Source of the DNA: Rhizaria sp. SCN 62-66
Taxonomy: Eukaryota; Rhizaria, unplaced
Assembly: GCA_001724265.1 (NCBI GenBank)
Contig: MEDY01000033.1
Coordinates: 142,660 to 206,659 of the forward strand
DNA length: 64,000 bases
Direction: 5' to 3'
Shown here: one piece after another, positions 11,401 through 24,252 of the stretch
Layout: every line of letters begins with the position of its first letter
Position numbering within the stretch: position 1 is the first letter of the stretch
The notes under the pieces: generated by a model
Told to the model about the DNA's origin: nothing
Seen by the model: the letters and a program-made list of their open reading frames with translations, nothing else
Databases searched by the model: none
Position numbers and translations under genes: made by a program

Positions 11401-14400
11401 TCGCTGGCCGTGGCAACGGATGCGACCTCCTCGGCGGCCAGCGCGGTCAGCTGCATCCCCACGAGCGCGCTCTTGGCGGCGGCGTCCTTGGCGGCCACGG
11501 CGAGCGCGGCGACGAGCGCGTGCAGCTGCGGCAGCGAGAGCCCGTTGGCCCCGGCCGCGGTGAGCGCGGCGGAAACGGTGGCCGTGACCGCTCCCGCCAC
11601 GTTGGCGCTCGCGCCGCCGCGCCCGCGCCGCGACGAGGACGAGGACGACGCGGCGGCGAGCGCGGCGGCGCCGGAGTGGCCGAGCGCAGCCGCGGCCGCC
11701 GCGTAGCCGGGCGCGGTGACGAGCGCCAGCGCCTTGCGCGCGGCGACAAATCGCGCCTCGGCGGCGTGCTGCGCGGCCAGCGCGTGCTTGTGCGCGCCGC
11801 GCAGCGCGGTGGTGGCCGCGGCGAAGCAGCGGCGCGTGGCGGCAACAGGGAAGAGCGCGCCGTTGGGCAGCGACCAGAACGCGCCGTAGAGGTCCTGCGA
11901 GAGCACAGCACGGTCGCTGGCGGGGTAGAAGAGGCCGAAAGCAGCGGAGACGGGAGCGGGGCACAGCGCAGTAGAGCTGGCGTCAGAGGCAGCAGAGGAG
12001 TCGTCGCTCATCACGTTTGCAGCGGGGGTGGTGACCTTGGCGTACTTGAGCAACGGCCGGTACAGCGCCGCAGTGAGCGCGAGAGGGGCGCCCAGCGGCA
12101 CCAGCGGGGCGTCGGGACTGCGGCCACCGGCCGTCGCCGCCGCCGCGGCCTCTGCGCCGGCCTGCACGCCCGCGACGGCCTGTGCGAGCGTAGGGAGCTC
12201 GCGCACCAGCTCCGTCGCGGGCAGGTGGCAGTGAGCCCACTGCAGCAGCAGCATCAGCAGCGCGTGCAGCCGGTCCGCCACCGCCGTGGCCGCGGGCAGC
12301 GGCAGCGGCGCGCCGGCACCGAGGGCCAGTGCGCTCGCGGTCGCGGCGGCGGCGGCGGCGGTCGCGGCGGCCGAGAGCACGAGCGTCAGCAGGCGCGCGA
12401 GCCCGAACCAGAGCGGCACGAAGGCCTTGCTGCGGAGCACAGCGCGCACGAAGCTCGCGTGCGCGGCGGGCAGAACCATCAGGCGTGCGGCGGCGGGCAC
12501 CGCGGCGCTGGCGGCGGGCCCGCGCGCGCGCGAGAGCGTCGCCGAGTGCAGCGCGATGAGAGCGGTGGCCGCGGCGTCGGGATCGCTGCGCGTGCCCGCG
12601 CTCTGGATGCCGTGCGCGACCGTGTCGATGCCCGGGGGCGCGGCGACGGAGCTCGCGCCCGTGGCCGCGGCCGCGGCGGCGACGGCGGCCTTAGTGTGGA
12701 AGACGCGTGCCAGCGGGTTGTGCAGATATTGCAGCACAGGGCCGCCGCAGACCCAGGCGCACATAGCACCAGCCGCTGCAGTCACGCCGTCGTTGTTGCC
12801 GCCGGCGTCGCTGCTGCCCGCCACTGCGTCGACAGTCGCACCGTTGCCAGCGCTGCTGGAGGTAGCGGAGGCGTCGTCAGCAGCGGCGTCGGGGTCCGTA
12901 GCGCACGACAGCGTCGCGAACAGCAAACGCAGCAGCGCGCAAACCTCCGTGGCCACCGCGGCGGCCGCGGCGGGCGACGCGGCGCTGGCGGCGGCGTCGG
13001 CGGCGTAGAGCAGCACACTGCCCAGCTCACTGCCGCCGGCCGTCGCGGCGAGCAGCGGCTCCGGAAGGCGCGGCACGGTGGGCTTGGTGACGAGCCAGAC
13101 GCGGCGCTGCAGATACCACAGCACGGGCCCCAGGTCCACAAGCATGGGCTTGGCCTGGTAGAGCTCCACCAGCAGCGTCGCCGTGTTGGACAGCCAGCGG
13201 GGCTCGCTGCCGGTCCCGGCCGCGGTGGGCAGGTCCGTGCCCTCGGCCTCGAGGCTCGCGTTGCCGCTGGGGGCCGCGTACCTGCTGAGCGTGTCGAGCA
13301 CAGTGTACAACAGCGCGTCGACGGCCACGGCGGGCGCCCACAGCGTGACGGCCTGGATGATGGGCGCGATCATGTTGTCGAACACGACGGCCTGCGAGAC
13401 GAGCCGCTGCAGCACCGAGACGGGGTGCGTGTACAGGAACTTGGGCAGCAGACGGCCGATCTCGCGCATCTTGTCGTTCGCCAGACGCTTGCGGAAGTAG
13501 CCCGCGCGGTAGTCGGCCACAGCGCGCGCGCGCGACACGCGCGGCTGCCACGGGAACACGCGCACGGCGGCGGCAACAGCGGCGGCAGTTGCTCGCGCGG
13601 CGGTCGCGGCCGGGGCCGGCGCGGTGGGAGCGGTGTTGGGCAGCACGTCACGCCAGAGCGCGTAGATCGAGTAGCGGTCGCTGGGCGAGAACGCGCGCAA
13701 AATGGCCCACAGGTCCGCGGCGTGCGCGAGCGAGCCGGGCAGCAGCGCGTACGCGGGCAGAATGCTCTCGGTGATCAGGCGGAACAGCACGGGCGTCATC
13801 GGGGCCGGGCTCGCGGCCGCCGCGGGCACGGAGAGTGCCGCAACGGGCGGGAATGGGAACAGCCGCTCGCCCGCAGCACCAGTCAAGCCCGAGTTGTTGC
13901 TGACAGGCGCGCCTGCGAGCGTGGCCGCGGCCGCAGTGGCGGCGTCGGCAGCGGCCGCAAGCAGCGAGCCGAGCACGTGGCAGACCTTGGTGAAGCACAG
14001 CGGGTCCTGCGCGAGGTTGGGACCAAGGGGCGCGAGCAGGGCCAGCAGACGGGCCGGGATGGCGTCGAGCTGCCACTGCGAGAAGCCAGTCACGCGTGTG
14101 CCCGCCGCAGCCGCCGTCGCCGCCGCGGCCGCAGACGCCGCGGCCGCAGTGGCGCCCGCGCCGGCGCCGGACGCCGCGGGCAGCGGCGTGTGCGCGACAA
14201 CAATGTAGTAGTAGATCGGCGTGACGTACGCCGTGACGCGCTCGAGCAGCACGGCCGAGACGCCCCAACCCGCCGTGGCTGAGACCGGGGGCGCCTCGCG
14301 CAGCGGCGCCGGCACCAGCGCCAGGCGCGCGGGGCGCGTCGCGGCCTCGACGCCCGTCACCGCGGTCGACAACACTGCTGCGGCGGTGTCCGCGGTGGCC

Positions 14401-17400
14401 TGCAGCGCAGCGGCCGCGTCGAGCTCGGACAGCGGCACGACGCCGTTGGACGCGGCGGCGAGCTGCGCGGCCGCAACGCTCACAGCGTCGCTGTTGTCCG
14501 CGGCGGCGCTGGCGTTGAGGGGCTTGGCACCGAGGCCCGCGGAGACAAGCGAGTGCAGAGCGACGGTCAGCGCGGCCGAGTGGGCGGTCACGCCGGGCAC
14601 GATGAAGCCGCCGCGGCGCGCACCCACAGACACGCCAGAGCGTGAGCAATTGCTAGAGCTTGAGCTAGATGTAGTCGTGTTATTGTTGCTAATCGGGAGC
14701 GACTCAGGAGCAGGCAGAGCAGAGAAGAGCGCGGCAACCGCCTCAGCAGACTGCTGCTTGTTCAGACCGTGCTTTTGCTGCCCCACTAGCAACGAAGTCG
14801 CAGGGCTTTCCAGCGCGCTCGCGTAGGCGATGTCGACCGCTTGCAGCTGCCAGAGCGTGACCAGCAGCGCCAGCGGCGCGTCGAGCGCAAACTGGTTCGA
14901 CAAAGACCAAGGCGACTGCTGACTCAGCAGGAACGACGGCAGCGCGCGCTGCGCGAGTGGCCACTCAGCGGCGTTGGCGGCCGCAGAGGCCGCCGAGTGC
15001 GACGGCGGCGCGAGCGCAGTGAGGAAGCCGTGGCCGCTGACGGTCGGGTCCCACGGGGTATAGCCCGCCGCGGTGGCGCGCACAGCGGCCAGCGCCGCGG
15101 CGGTCAGCGTCGACGACAGCGACGGGCCGCCGGTCGCGCTGAGTCCCGTGCTCGCACTCGCACTTCCACTCGCACTCGTACTCGTAGCGGCGTTAGCGGG
15201 CGTGACGGAGACGAGCTCGCAGTCGTCGGTGTTGTAGCCGGCGGACTGCAGCTGCGGAGGCAGTCGCACCGCGACGGCCGTGGCCGACATAACGGACGCG
15301 CTCGCAAACAGCGACTTCGCAGGCGCAGCAGCACCACCGCGGGCCGCGGCCGCCGCACCCGCCGCCGCCGGGGCGGTGCTGGTCGCCAGCGCGGCGTGGA
15401 TGGGGGTGCGCGCCGCGGCCACTGCGGCGAGCACCGCGGGCCCCGCAGCAGCGCGTTGCAGCGCAACGGCAGCTGACGCAAGCCCCGGACCGGCGACGCC
15501 GAGGAGGCCCGTCTCCGCCTTGCCGTCGTTCGCGGCCGCGGCCGCAGCGGCAGCGGCGGTGGCGGCGGAGGACTGGCTCGGGGCGCGGACCGCACTGTTG
15601 GCGCGCTTGGCGGCGGCGGTGAGGTGCTCGGTGTACGCGGGCAGCAGAGACTGCACGACAGTGTTTGCCGACTCAGCGGCGCTGCTAGCGGCGCCAACGG
15701 GGTTAAGCGCGGGGAGAATGTCGCCGAGCGCGATGACGTTGGTGTGCAGCAGCGTGGCCGTAATCGCGATGAGCGAGAACGGCGTCCACACGATGTAGTG
15801 CCCGCCTGCAGCCGCGGTGGCCGCAGCAGCCGCAGCCGCAGCCGCCGCGGAGGCCGCCGCCGAAGCCGCCGCCGCGTCAGCAGGCTTGTCCGCAGTGGTT
15901 GCGTTCACGGCTGAGGCGGCGGCGACGGAGCGGGCGAGGTCCTGCCACTGGCGATAGCGGCGCGCGAGCAGGCGCGCGACCGTTTCGCGGCTAAAGGCGC
16001 CCAGCACGGCCGCCAGCAGCGGCGCCGCGGGGTGCGTGTAGGCGTGAGAAGGCGCAACCGAGGAGCGCGCGCACAGCGATGACGTGACCACGCCGCCGGG
16101 CGCGGCTGCCGCGGCCGCAGAGTGACCGTGAGCAGCGGAGTGACCGTGCGCGGAGGACGCGGCCGAGGCGGGGGCGGCAGCAAGACCGGAGCGGGCGCGC
16201 GCGGCTGCGGATGCTGCGGCAGCGCGCGAAGTGAGCGCCGCCGTCACGGGGGGCTCGGGCGGCACGAGGCCGTGCGGGTGGGCCGGCCCCGCGGTGCCGC
16301 CGCCGCCGTACAGCGACAAGTACACCGCGCTCGCGGTGTGCACGGCGGACAGTGCGGACTGAAGCGCGGGGTCGCCGCTCGCGCTCGCACTCGCGGTGGC
16401 GGCGGCGGAGGCGGGAGCAGCGGCGGCGCCGGCGCCGGTGCGAGCTGGAGTAGCAGTCGTGGCACTGGGAGCTGCAGCGCTAACAGAGCTACTGGCACTA
16501 GAAACAGGACCGTAGGACTCTACAGTTGCGTGTGCAAGCGCCGGGAGGGGCACGAAGTCCGGCGGCGGGGGGTTGAAGTTGCGCGTCTTCAGGTACTTGA
16601 AGTAGTACCCCACGCCCGTGGGCAGGAGCGTAGCGGCGGCCGAGGGCGCGGCGGACGGCAGCCGCGCGGGCTCGACCGGGCTCACGACGCTGCCAGCAGC
16701 ACTTGTCGCAGTCGACGCCGCCGAGGCAGCATTACCGCTATCACTCGCACTGACCGATGAACTGATGCTGTGGTATGGGTGAGTCAGCGGCGTCAGCGTC
16801 GGCAGAGTCGCCTTCTGCGCCGCGATGCGGCTAGACTTTGAGCTACTGCTCGATTTCTTAGACACCGCCTGCTGCTGCTGTTGCACCTGCACGCGCGCCT
16901 TCTGGATCTCAGTCTCTTGCTGCTGCCGCTGCTGCTGCTGAATCAGCTTGACCGCCGCGGTCACCGAGTCCGAGTACTCGCCGAAACACGCCGCGTACTT
17001 GCCGAGCCCCAGCGCGGCCGCGGCAGCCGTGCTGGCGCTGGCGCTGGTGCTGCTGCCGCCGGCGGAGTTGGCGTGCGCGGCGTCGACGCTGGCGCCCGCG
17101 ATCACGCACTCGTAGACGGTGAGCACGACGTCGCAGAGCCGGTGCGGGTCGACGTCGAAGGCGCCCGTCAGCGCACGCAGCCGGCCCAGCAGAGAGGCCG
17201 CGGCGGGGGCGGCGGCCGTGGTGCGCGCGCGCCAGCTCGCAGGCAGCACGTCTTGCTGCTGCTGCTGCTGCTGCTGCTGCGCGCCCGACGCCACCGCTCC
17301 GCTTGCATGGCCACTGTGATTGATGTTGAGCGAGGCGGCCGCGGTTGCAATGGCAGCGGCGGCGGGCGCTCGCGCAGTCGTGAAGGCCGTCCACAGCTCA

Positions 17401-19126
17401 ACGAGGATCTTCGCGAACCCTTCAGTGTCCTCGTGGAAGAGGTTGTAGCGCTGCTGCTTGTAGAGCAGGCTCGTGCGCAGGCGGCGCAGCCGGCCCTCGG
17501 CGTCTGTCGTCGCCGCGGCCGCCGACGCAGCAAAGGCAGGCTCCAGCGCGCGCTGCCACGCGGGCGCCGCCGCCGTCGCAGCGGCCGCGGCGGGGCGGGC
17601 CGCGGAGGGGCTGTGGCTGGGGCTCGCAGCAGACGGCGCCTGCACTTGTTGCTGAGGCTGTGGGCCGGCGTGGGCGAGAGCGGGGAGCTTGGCGCCGAGG
17701 CCGAAGCCCGTGGCCGCAGTGACCGTGGGCAGAGGGCCAGCGCTCATGGTCACTGCGGTGCTCACGGTCGTCGCGTCCGCGGTGCCCGTGAGAGCGCCCC
17801 CGCTCAGGCTCGCGCCCGGACTGGCGCTGGGGACGGAACTGAGACTCGTACTCTGGGGCACGGCGCCCGCGCTAGCGGCGCTAGCGGTGACGGCGGCGAG
17901 CGCAGCGGGCGCGTTGAGGGCGGGGACCGACGGGAGCAGGTCTAAGGGCAGCGCGGATGTAAGCACCCAGCCGCTCCACGCCGTGATGTACACTGCGACG
18001 TGACTGCCAGTAGTGGCACCAGCAGTGGCACCAGCCACATCAGACGCTGAGAACGCAGACAGACGCGCGTTATTCGGCACACCGCTGGCACACTTACTCG
18101 CACGAGAGCTTGCGCTAGCAGCAGTCCCCGTGTTGTCGCTGCCGCTGGTCTCATCAGTGGCGTGCAGAAACGCGGGTGTGGCGGTGAAGAAGCTCGCGTG
18201 GAACTGCAGCGCCGCCGCGAGCGCGTGCAACACGCTCAGCGCCGCGGCCTTAGTCGCGGCCACCGCCGCCGCGGTCATCGGCGCCGGCGCCGCAACAGCG
18301 CTGCCTGATTCGGCGGCGGAGTCGTCGGTCATCGCCGCCGGCTTGGCCTCGCGCGGGGCGAAGCAGGCGTGAGGAAGCACTGCGGCTGGGAAAGCCAGAG
18401 TGGACGAGAGCGCCTCGGCCAGCGCGGCGCAGAGGAAGTGCGGCGCGACGGTCACCGCGGCCGTCACGACCGGCGCGGCACCAGCAGCAGCAGCGTCGGC
18501 ATCGGCGGCCTCGGCGTTAGCGGTCGCGTCGTGACTCGTGCCATTGTTGCCGAGCGCTTTGGCGAGCGCGGACGCGAGGACGCGGCACTCGGCCTCGGCG
18601 CAGCGCTGGATATAAGCAACAAGCGCCACCACCGCCTCGATGGTCGCAGAAGCTGATAGGGCAGGCGCTGCAGAGGCAGAGGCGGTGGGCGAGGCCGCGG
18701 CGGCCACGGGGGCCGTGAGCGCCGCGGTGAGCGCGAGCGTCAGGGCTTCGGAGACGCTGAGCATGAGCGCGATGCGCGCGCGGCGGAGCGGCGCGGGCGG
18801 CAGCGATGGGAGCAGGCGCGCAAAGTCTGCCGGGGAGGTCAGGGAGAGTAGACATGCGTCCGGGGTGGCGCCGCGCGGGCCGGCTGCGGCGGGAGCAGCG
18901 AGGTGCAGCAGCAGCGGTGTGAGGGATGCATGTGCATAGATCGCACCAGCGGCGGTAGTAAAGCGCGCAAAACTACAGCAGGAACATTAAGAAGCATTAA
19001 ACGTATACATGAGCAGGATGCTGCTGCAAGTGGGACATGACTTTAAGAGGCGTGAGGGAAAGAGGTGTTGACTTACCAAGCGTCGAGTTTGTTTGCGAGA
19101 CAAAGCTCAGATGTTGTTGTCGCCAT
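8430..19126 (-). CDS. THOC2: THO complex subunit 2 (THOC2/Tho2), greatly enlarged
   Basis: THOC2 is the scaffold of the nuclear THO/TREX complex, which couples transcription to mRNA packaging and export. There is a short first exon (19126-19077, MATTTSELCLANKLDA) and one huge exon (18972-8430), separated by a 104-bp GTAAGT intron; the joined frame is in phase and gives about 3530 aa, more than twice the human length (about 1590). Conserved islands stand out from Ala/Ser/Gln-rich filler. These are DRYSIYALWRDVLP near residue 1780; a Tho2 core near 1840-1930 (GRLLPKFLYTHPVSVLQ, VFDNMIAPIIQAV, DALLYTVLDTL); LYGAFWSLPNGALFP near 2378; and HRCLIPRALTSSADAVFAARF near 2608. The last 340 residues are RG/DRG/Asn-rich, like the RNA-binding tail of THOC2. 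Poly-Q at 17252-17281 and many poly-Ala runs are present. An alternative is a shorter protein starting at the Met at 18764, but the frame continues sensibly upstream to a splice acceptor. Confidence 0.88.
9297..9380. repeat. Minisatellite of CCCACGGTCAC-like units inside THOC2
   Basis: Four or five imperfect copies of a unit built on (C)CACGGTCRCTGC follow one another at roughly 20-bp spacing (starting near 9298, 9317, 9340, 9358, and a partial copy near 9396). On the coding (minus) strand they produce the S-D-R-G-H repeats of the THOC2 tail. The same core is found in other genes of the window. Confidence 0.6.
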
Positions 19127-19884
19127 TAGATCGCGGCAGCAGCACAGGGAAGAGCCGTGAGGGTTATACAAGTGTAAGGCCGATCAATATTCACGTTCTC
19201 AATATAGGTATATCAAGTGTGCGAGCGTTTGTAGATCAACGCGGTCTAGATAAGATGACCAGAACGGCTGTGTGTGGTGGCAGTAAGGAGCGAGTATAAT
19301 CAGCAAGGGATTCAGCAAGGTTAACATAGGATCTCACATAAAAACTCGGGAATTGGGTAGAGTAACAACTTTTCTACGCATAGCACTCACTAGCAGTACT
19401 GAACAGAAATATTACCCGTCTGTGGGGCGATCGGGCGCGTTCGATGTGTAAAGATCCTTGGCACGGATGAAGTCGCGGAATTTTGATATGCCCAGCCACA
19501 TAGATCCATCCATATCAACAGCGATTGAAAAATTAGAGACCTCCACACAATTAAAGTTTGGAGTGTTAATTATATATGCTATACCATCAATACATCCTTC
19601 CGATTTCATAAATCTTTTCAAGCCCCAAGTACCCCGCAAAGGTCGCGCCACACAGACGAGAGCCACCTCATACGCTGCCACGAACCACAAGTAGCACAAG
19701 TATGACTTGAAACCAAAGAATAAATCACATTATGTATTGAAAATTTAATTATTTAGTGCTCATATACCTATATCCATTAAGCATTATTTTACCATAAAAA
19801 AAGAATGCCCTCTGAATCCTTGCGCCAGAGCGTTTTTACTGTTACTCAATTGCAACGCACTGGCTCGCCGCTCAGTACGGCGCC
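19127..19884. other. Intergenic region, THOC2 promoter side
   Basis: These 758 bp contain the THOC2 upstream region and the 3' flank of the phosphatase gene. Composition drops to AT-rich. An open stretch of about 95 codons on the minus strand (19699-19412) has no ATG start and no recognisable motif; the opposite strand is also open there. I do not call a gene. Confidence 0.5.
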
Positions 19885-22577
19885 TTAATGCCGGCCCGCG
19901 CCGCGCATGACGCGCGAGCACACAACAGTGATGTCGTCTGGGCGGCCACCGGACCACATGATCATGCTCTCCTTGGCGAGGATGGCGAAGGGCGAGTCGA
20001 CTGTGCGCGACAGCGACATTTCGTACGCCTTGGCCGTGAGCGCGCGCGCCACGGCCTCGGGCGCGGCGTGGCTGCGGCCCGAGGTGAGCATGAAGGCCTC
20101 GCGCTCGCACTCGTCCGCGACGGCCATGATGTCGTTTTCGGAGAGGTTGTCGAAGAGCCCGTCGGTGGCGAGGATGACCAGGTCGCCCTCCTGCACCGCC
20201 ACGCTGTGTGACGACGCGTCCGCGGGCGACTGGAAGCGTTGCGCAGACCGTGGGTCGACCTCGAGCCCACCCTCGCCCAGCACCACTGCCTCGCTCTCGC
20301 TCTCGCTCGCAGCGGTCGCCGAGAGTGCCGCGTTGTCGCTGCGGATGAGGCCCGTGCCCGTGCTGTCACCGCCGCCGCCACCGACGCTGGCGCACATGCC
20401 GCCCGTGTCGGCGCCCTCGCCGTTGTGCGCCCGCTTGGGCGCGAGGCCGAGCTGGAAGGGCGTGTCGAGCTCGGACAGCTGCGGCGCGGACCGGAACGCC
20501 ACGCTGTAGCGCGGGATCAACGCCAACAGCGCATCATCACTCGCGCCCGCGCCATGCGACTGGCCGTGGGCGCCGCGCGTTGCGCCGGCGTTGCTGGCGT
20601 TGCTTGCCCGGACGGCAACGGACCAGGGGTCGGGCACCGAGGAACGGCCCGAGCCGCCGCTCGAGTCGAGCGACTCGGCCACGCCGCCGCGTGCACCGCC
20701 CACGCTAACGCCCGCGCCCGCGACCGCGCTCGCGCTCGCGTCCAGGACCCCGCCCTGCGCGGCGCCGGCTGCGCCCGCGGCGCCGGGAGCGCGCGGCGGC
20801 TGGCTGGCCGCGGTGGTGAACTGCTCCAGCGTGGGGACGGAGATGGACGGCGCCCAGCGCAGGTTCGCGAGGTTCTTGGCCCCGACAGAGGTCTGCGCGC
20901 GGATCGGCCCGTTGTTGCTGTTGTTATTGTTATTGCCGCCGGAGCTGTTGCCATTTGCAGAGTGGTCAGGCGCGCTGCCGGCGACCGCGGCGGACGCGCC
21001 GCTGTTGGCGTTGTTGTAGAAGTTGTTGCTGTAGTTGCTGTTGCCGTCGCCATAGGGCAGCGGCGCGCGCGCGGGCTTCTTGGCGGCGGCATGGGTCGCG
21101 GGGCGCAGCACCATAAGCCCCGAGTCGCCGATGTTGCGCACCTGCAGTAGCGGCGTACCCGTGGACGGGTTGAGCACCACCACGCACAGCGTCGACGAGC
21201 CGAAGGTGCGCCGCTGCTCAGTCGTGTGCGCCCACGCCCGCTGCAGCAGCGACCGCGCCGACGGCAGCGGCGCAAGAGCGGCGTTCTCGCCGTCGCCATG
21301 CGCGCCCGCGGCGGCGGCGGCGGCGTTGGCGGGGGCGGGGGACAGGTGCAGCGTGGTCTGGGTGGAGGCCTCGACGGCGTTGGCCGTGGCTTCGAAGATG
21401 CCCTCCATCTAAACAAATGGACAAAACAAATGACGCGAAATAAAATACGTGAGATTTTGTGATTAAGTTTGATCAAAGGTTCATCAATTCAATAGACTCA
21501 GGTAAGGTACATATCGTGATAAAAGTCTTACGATGCTATGTTAAAGTCAGTCAGCGACGTACGAGAGCGTTTGAGAAGGCGCCGGCGTCGATGCCGTACT
21601 CGTAGCGCCACGACGACACGCCGTCGGCGATGGCAACAACCGAGTATGGCAGCTGCGGGTCGAAGCCGTTGTCGTGCGAAGGCACGGCTGCGCGGCAAAA
21701 GAACAAGAAAGAAAGAAATAATACATGACCGTTAGTCTTTGTATGCATCCAGACACGAGTTTGAGAGGGTGATGCGTTTTAAAAATGAGTGCAGCGTACC
21801 GGTATAGTAAAAGAACGCGTCTTCGCCGCCCGTCTCGCGCTTGCGCGGATGCGGGATAGAGAAAGCACCAGAGTCCAAGTACAGTGACTTGGCCGTGGAC
21901 TCACGCGGCGCCCTAAATAACACAAATGACAAAAAAACCCATTAACAAGCAAGAGAAACAGATTGCTGTTAGCATATCATTTAAAGCTAATTACCCCGTT
22001 TAGTGAAAATATTCCTCTGCTCACAAAGATGATGTACCTGTAGACGTGTGTGTTCTTGGGAATGCCGGTGCGCGGCAGGATGTCCCTGATGAACGTGGTC
22101 TTGACGTCGTTGTGCTCCTCGCTGCCGCCGCCGCTGCCGCTCTTGCCCACGACGCCCAGCCGCGCTGTCGCGGCCCCCGCGGCGCCGCCCGCCGCCGCGG
22201 CAGCGGGGCTGCTAGCGGGCGTGTTCGTGCCGAAGGCGTGCGTGCCGCCGATGAGCGCGAGCAGAGAGTGGAACGACGACGAGCCCAGCCTGTCCAGCAC
22301 CGCCGTCAGCGCCTCCACCTTGGCGATTCTCCCGTTGTCGCTGTCAGCAGCGGTCGGAGTCGAGCCGCCCGCACTACCGTCCACGGAGGCCGCAGCTGCC
22401 GAGTGACTGTGACCAGGGCGACTGTGGGCGGAGACGTACGCCGTGGCCTCCGCAGCGGCGTCGTGCGCGAGTTTGGCGAGACTGAGCATGCCCTCGGTGG
22501 CCACGTCAGACAGGTGCAGCACGCCCACCATGCTCGACCGCGGCCGCCACCCGGGCTCCAGCGGCACGCTCCAGTCA

Positions 22578-22612
<35 letters not shown>

Positions 22613-24252
22613 AGACGCGGACGCCGTCGTCGCCGCCGCGGCGCCGCTGGAGCCCGCCGCCGCCGCCGCGCAACCCTGCACACCCGCGCTGCTGGCGCCG
22701 GCGGCCGCGTCGGCTGCGGCTGAGGCGGCAGCGGCGGAGAGATCTGGCCCGACGGCGGTGCTGGTTCTGCCGGCGGTGAGCGTGGCCTCGTTCTCCTGCA
22801 TCAGTTCGAACGGCACGCTCGGCGAGTCCCGCACCGCGTGCGCGTGCGCGGCGTGCGCCAGCGCGCGCTCGCCCGCGCCCATCTCGCTGCCGCCCGCGGC
22901 GTCGTCGCCGGCGTCGGGGGCAACACCAGCTGCGCCGTCGCCATGCTGCTGCTGCTGCTGTTGCTGCTGGCCGTCGCCGGAGCCGGTGACGGTGTCGGCG
23001 GCGGTGGCACCCGAGGCGGCGTGGGCGATGTTGGTTTCGATGATGGGGAGGTGCTGGAAGCCGCCGCGCAGCATGAGCGCGAGACACAGGTCCAGCGGGT
23101 CGCGCGTATTAGCGAAGACGATCTTGCGCGCGGGCGTCATGATGAACGACAGCGGCATCTGGTCCCACGCCTCGGTCGGGAACGGGCCCGTCATGCTCGC
23201 CAGCGACGCGTGTGACAGCGCAGAGAGCGTGCTGTCGGACACGTCCGGCGCCGCGTGGTGCGCCGCCGCACCGCCGTTGGCAGGACTGTTGTGACCATAG
23301 CCGTGGCCCTGGTCCTGGCCGTGGCCGTGGCCATGCGCGGGACTGCGAGGGTTGCTGTGGCCGCCGTGGCTTTGGTGCGCGGTGTGGTTGCGGTGGATGA
23401 GGTCCATGGCGATGATGATGTCGCGTTCGCACACCAGGCCGACGACTGAAAAGCAGTGGAAAGCGAGCAAAGTGATGAGATTTGTGAGTGCGGAGGTATG
23501 GTAGCAAGAAAATGACAAGAACACATTTCGAGAGAAAAATACACGCAGAGTAAAAGGACTTATATCAAACACAACTGATCCTCATCACGATTCTGTTTCG
23601 CCATACCGTTGCCGACATCATCGGTGACGACGAGACAGCCCGTCTTGTGTTCGTTCATCTTTGCCAGCGCGGCGGGCAGCAGCGTGTCCTGCTTGACCGT
23701 GACGGCGCGTCCGTCGAGCCCGCGCGAGAGCAGCACAGACCACGCGTTCAGACCGGTCCCGGAAACGGGCCCACCAGTCGCAACACCCGCATTCGCTGCG
23801 CCCGCGGTCGCCGCAGTCGCCGTCGCCGTCGCAGGCGCTGCCGGGGCGGAGTCAGACTTGCCGGCGGTGGCTGCGGCAGCGGCGGGGGAGGAAAGAGCGC
23901 GGCGCGTCAGGGCAAGGACTGACTCCGCAGCCGCAGGAGAGGAGATGCGGTGAGTCGAGTTTACGTGATTCGAGTTCAAGGGACGAAAGGGCTTCGTGGC
24001 CAGTAGAAATCGGGCAGAAAGCGCGTTGTTGGAGATGGTGTAGCGCGCGCTGGTGTTCACGCAGCGCGGCGCGCCACTGAGGGGCAAGGAACTCGACTGA
24101 CGAGTGGCAGCGAGAGGCTGCGATGTGGCGACAGGAGCAGAGGCTGTAGCACTAGCTCGAGCCGCGTGCGCAGTTGTCAGTGGTGTAAAGGCGAGGGACT
24201 TGTTCGCGGTCCGCAGAGTCGCCCGGGACGGGGCGATGACGTGCCTGAGCAT
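19885..24252 (-). CDS. CBS-pair + PP2C (PPTC7-like) phosphatase fusion, likely mitochondrial
   Basis: This is a metal-dependent Ser/Thr phosphatase (PPM/PP2C, PPTC7/Ptc7 branch) preceded by a CBS pair. There are five exons: 24252-23607, 23445-22038, 21912-21800, 21687-21563 and 21408-19885. All junctions are in phase, giving about 1271 aa. The first 40 residues are basic and lack acids (MLRHVIAPSRATLRTANKSL), typical of a mitochondrial leader. CBS1 is at about 184-240 (VTVKQDTLL...LVVTDD, then GLVCERDI across an intron). CBS2 starts near 314 (PLSFIMTPARKIVF) and ends near 524 (MVGVLHLSDV), with a low-complexity insert inside. The PP2C domain starts near 700 (GAFSIPHP). Metal ligands are present: GGEDAFFY, AIADGVSSW, LATDGLFDN and GGRPDDITV. 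The internal exon join gives FSNALMEG, matching FSGTLM of PPTC7. PPTC7 enzymes act in mitochondria; CBS pairs usually bind adenine nucleotides, so energy-sensing control is inferred. Confidence 0.87.

Noticed and set aside
11520-14282. 920-codon plus-strand open frame inside THOC2
   Set aside because: It is Arg/Gly-rich with no recognisable domain and lies antisense to conserved THOC2 islands. It is a shadow frame produced by GCN/GCG codon bias.
19412-19699. 95-codon minus-strand stretch in the spacer beside the phosphatase gene
   Set aside because: It has no ATG start and lies in AT-rich spacer. The opposite strand is equally open and no family pattern is seen. It could be a decayed fragment but cannot be supported.
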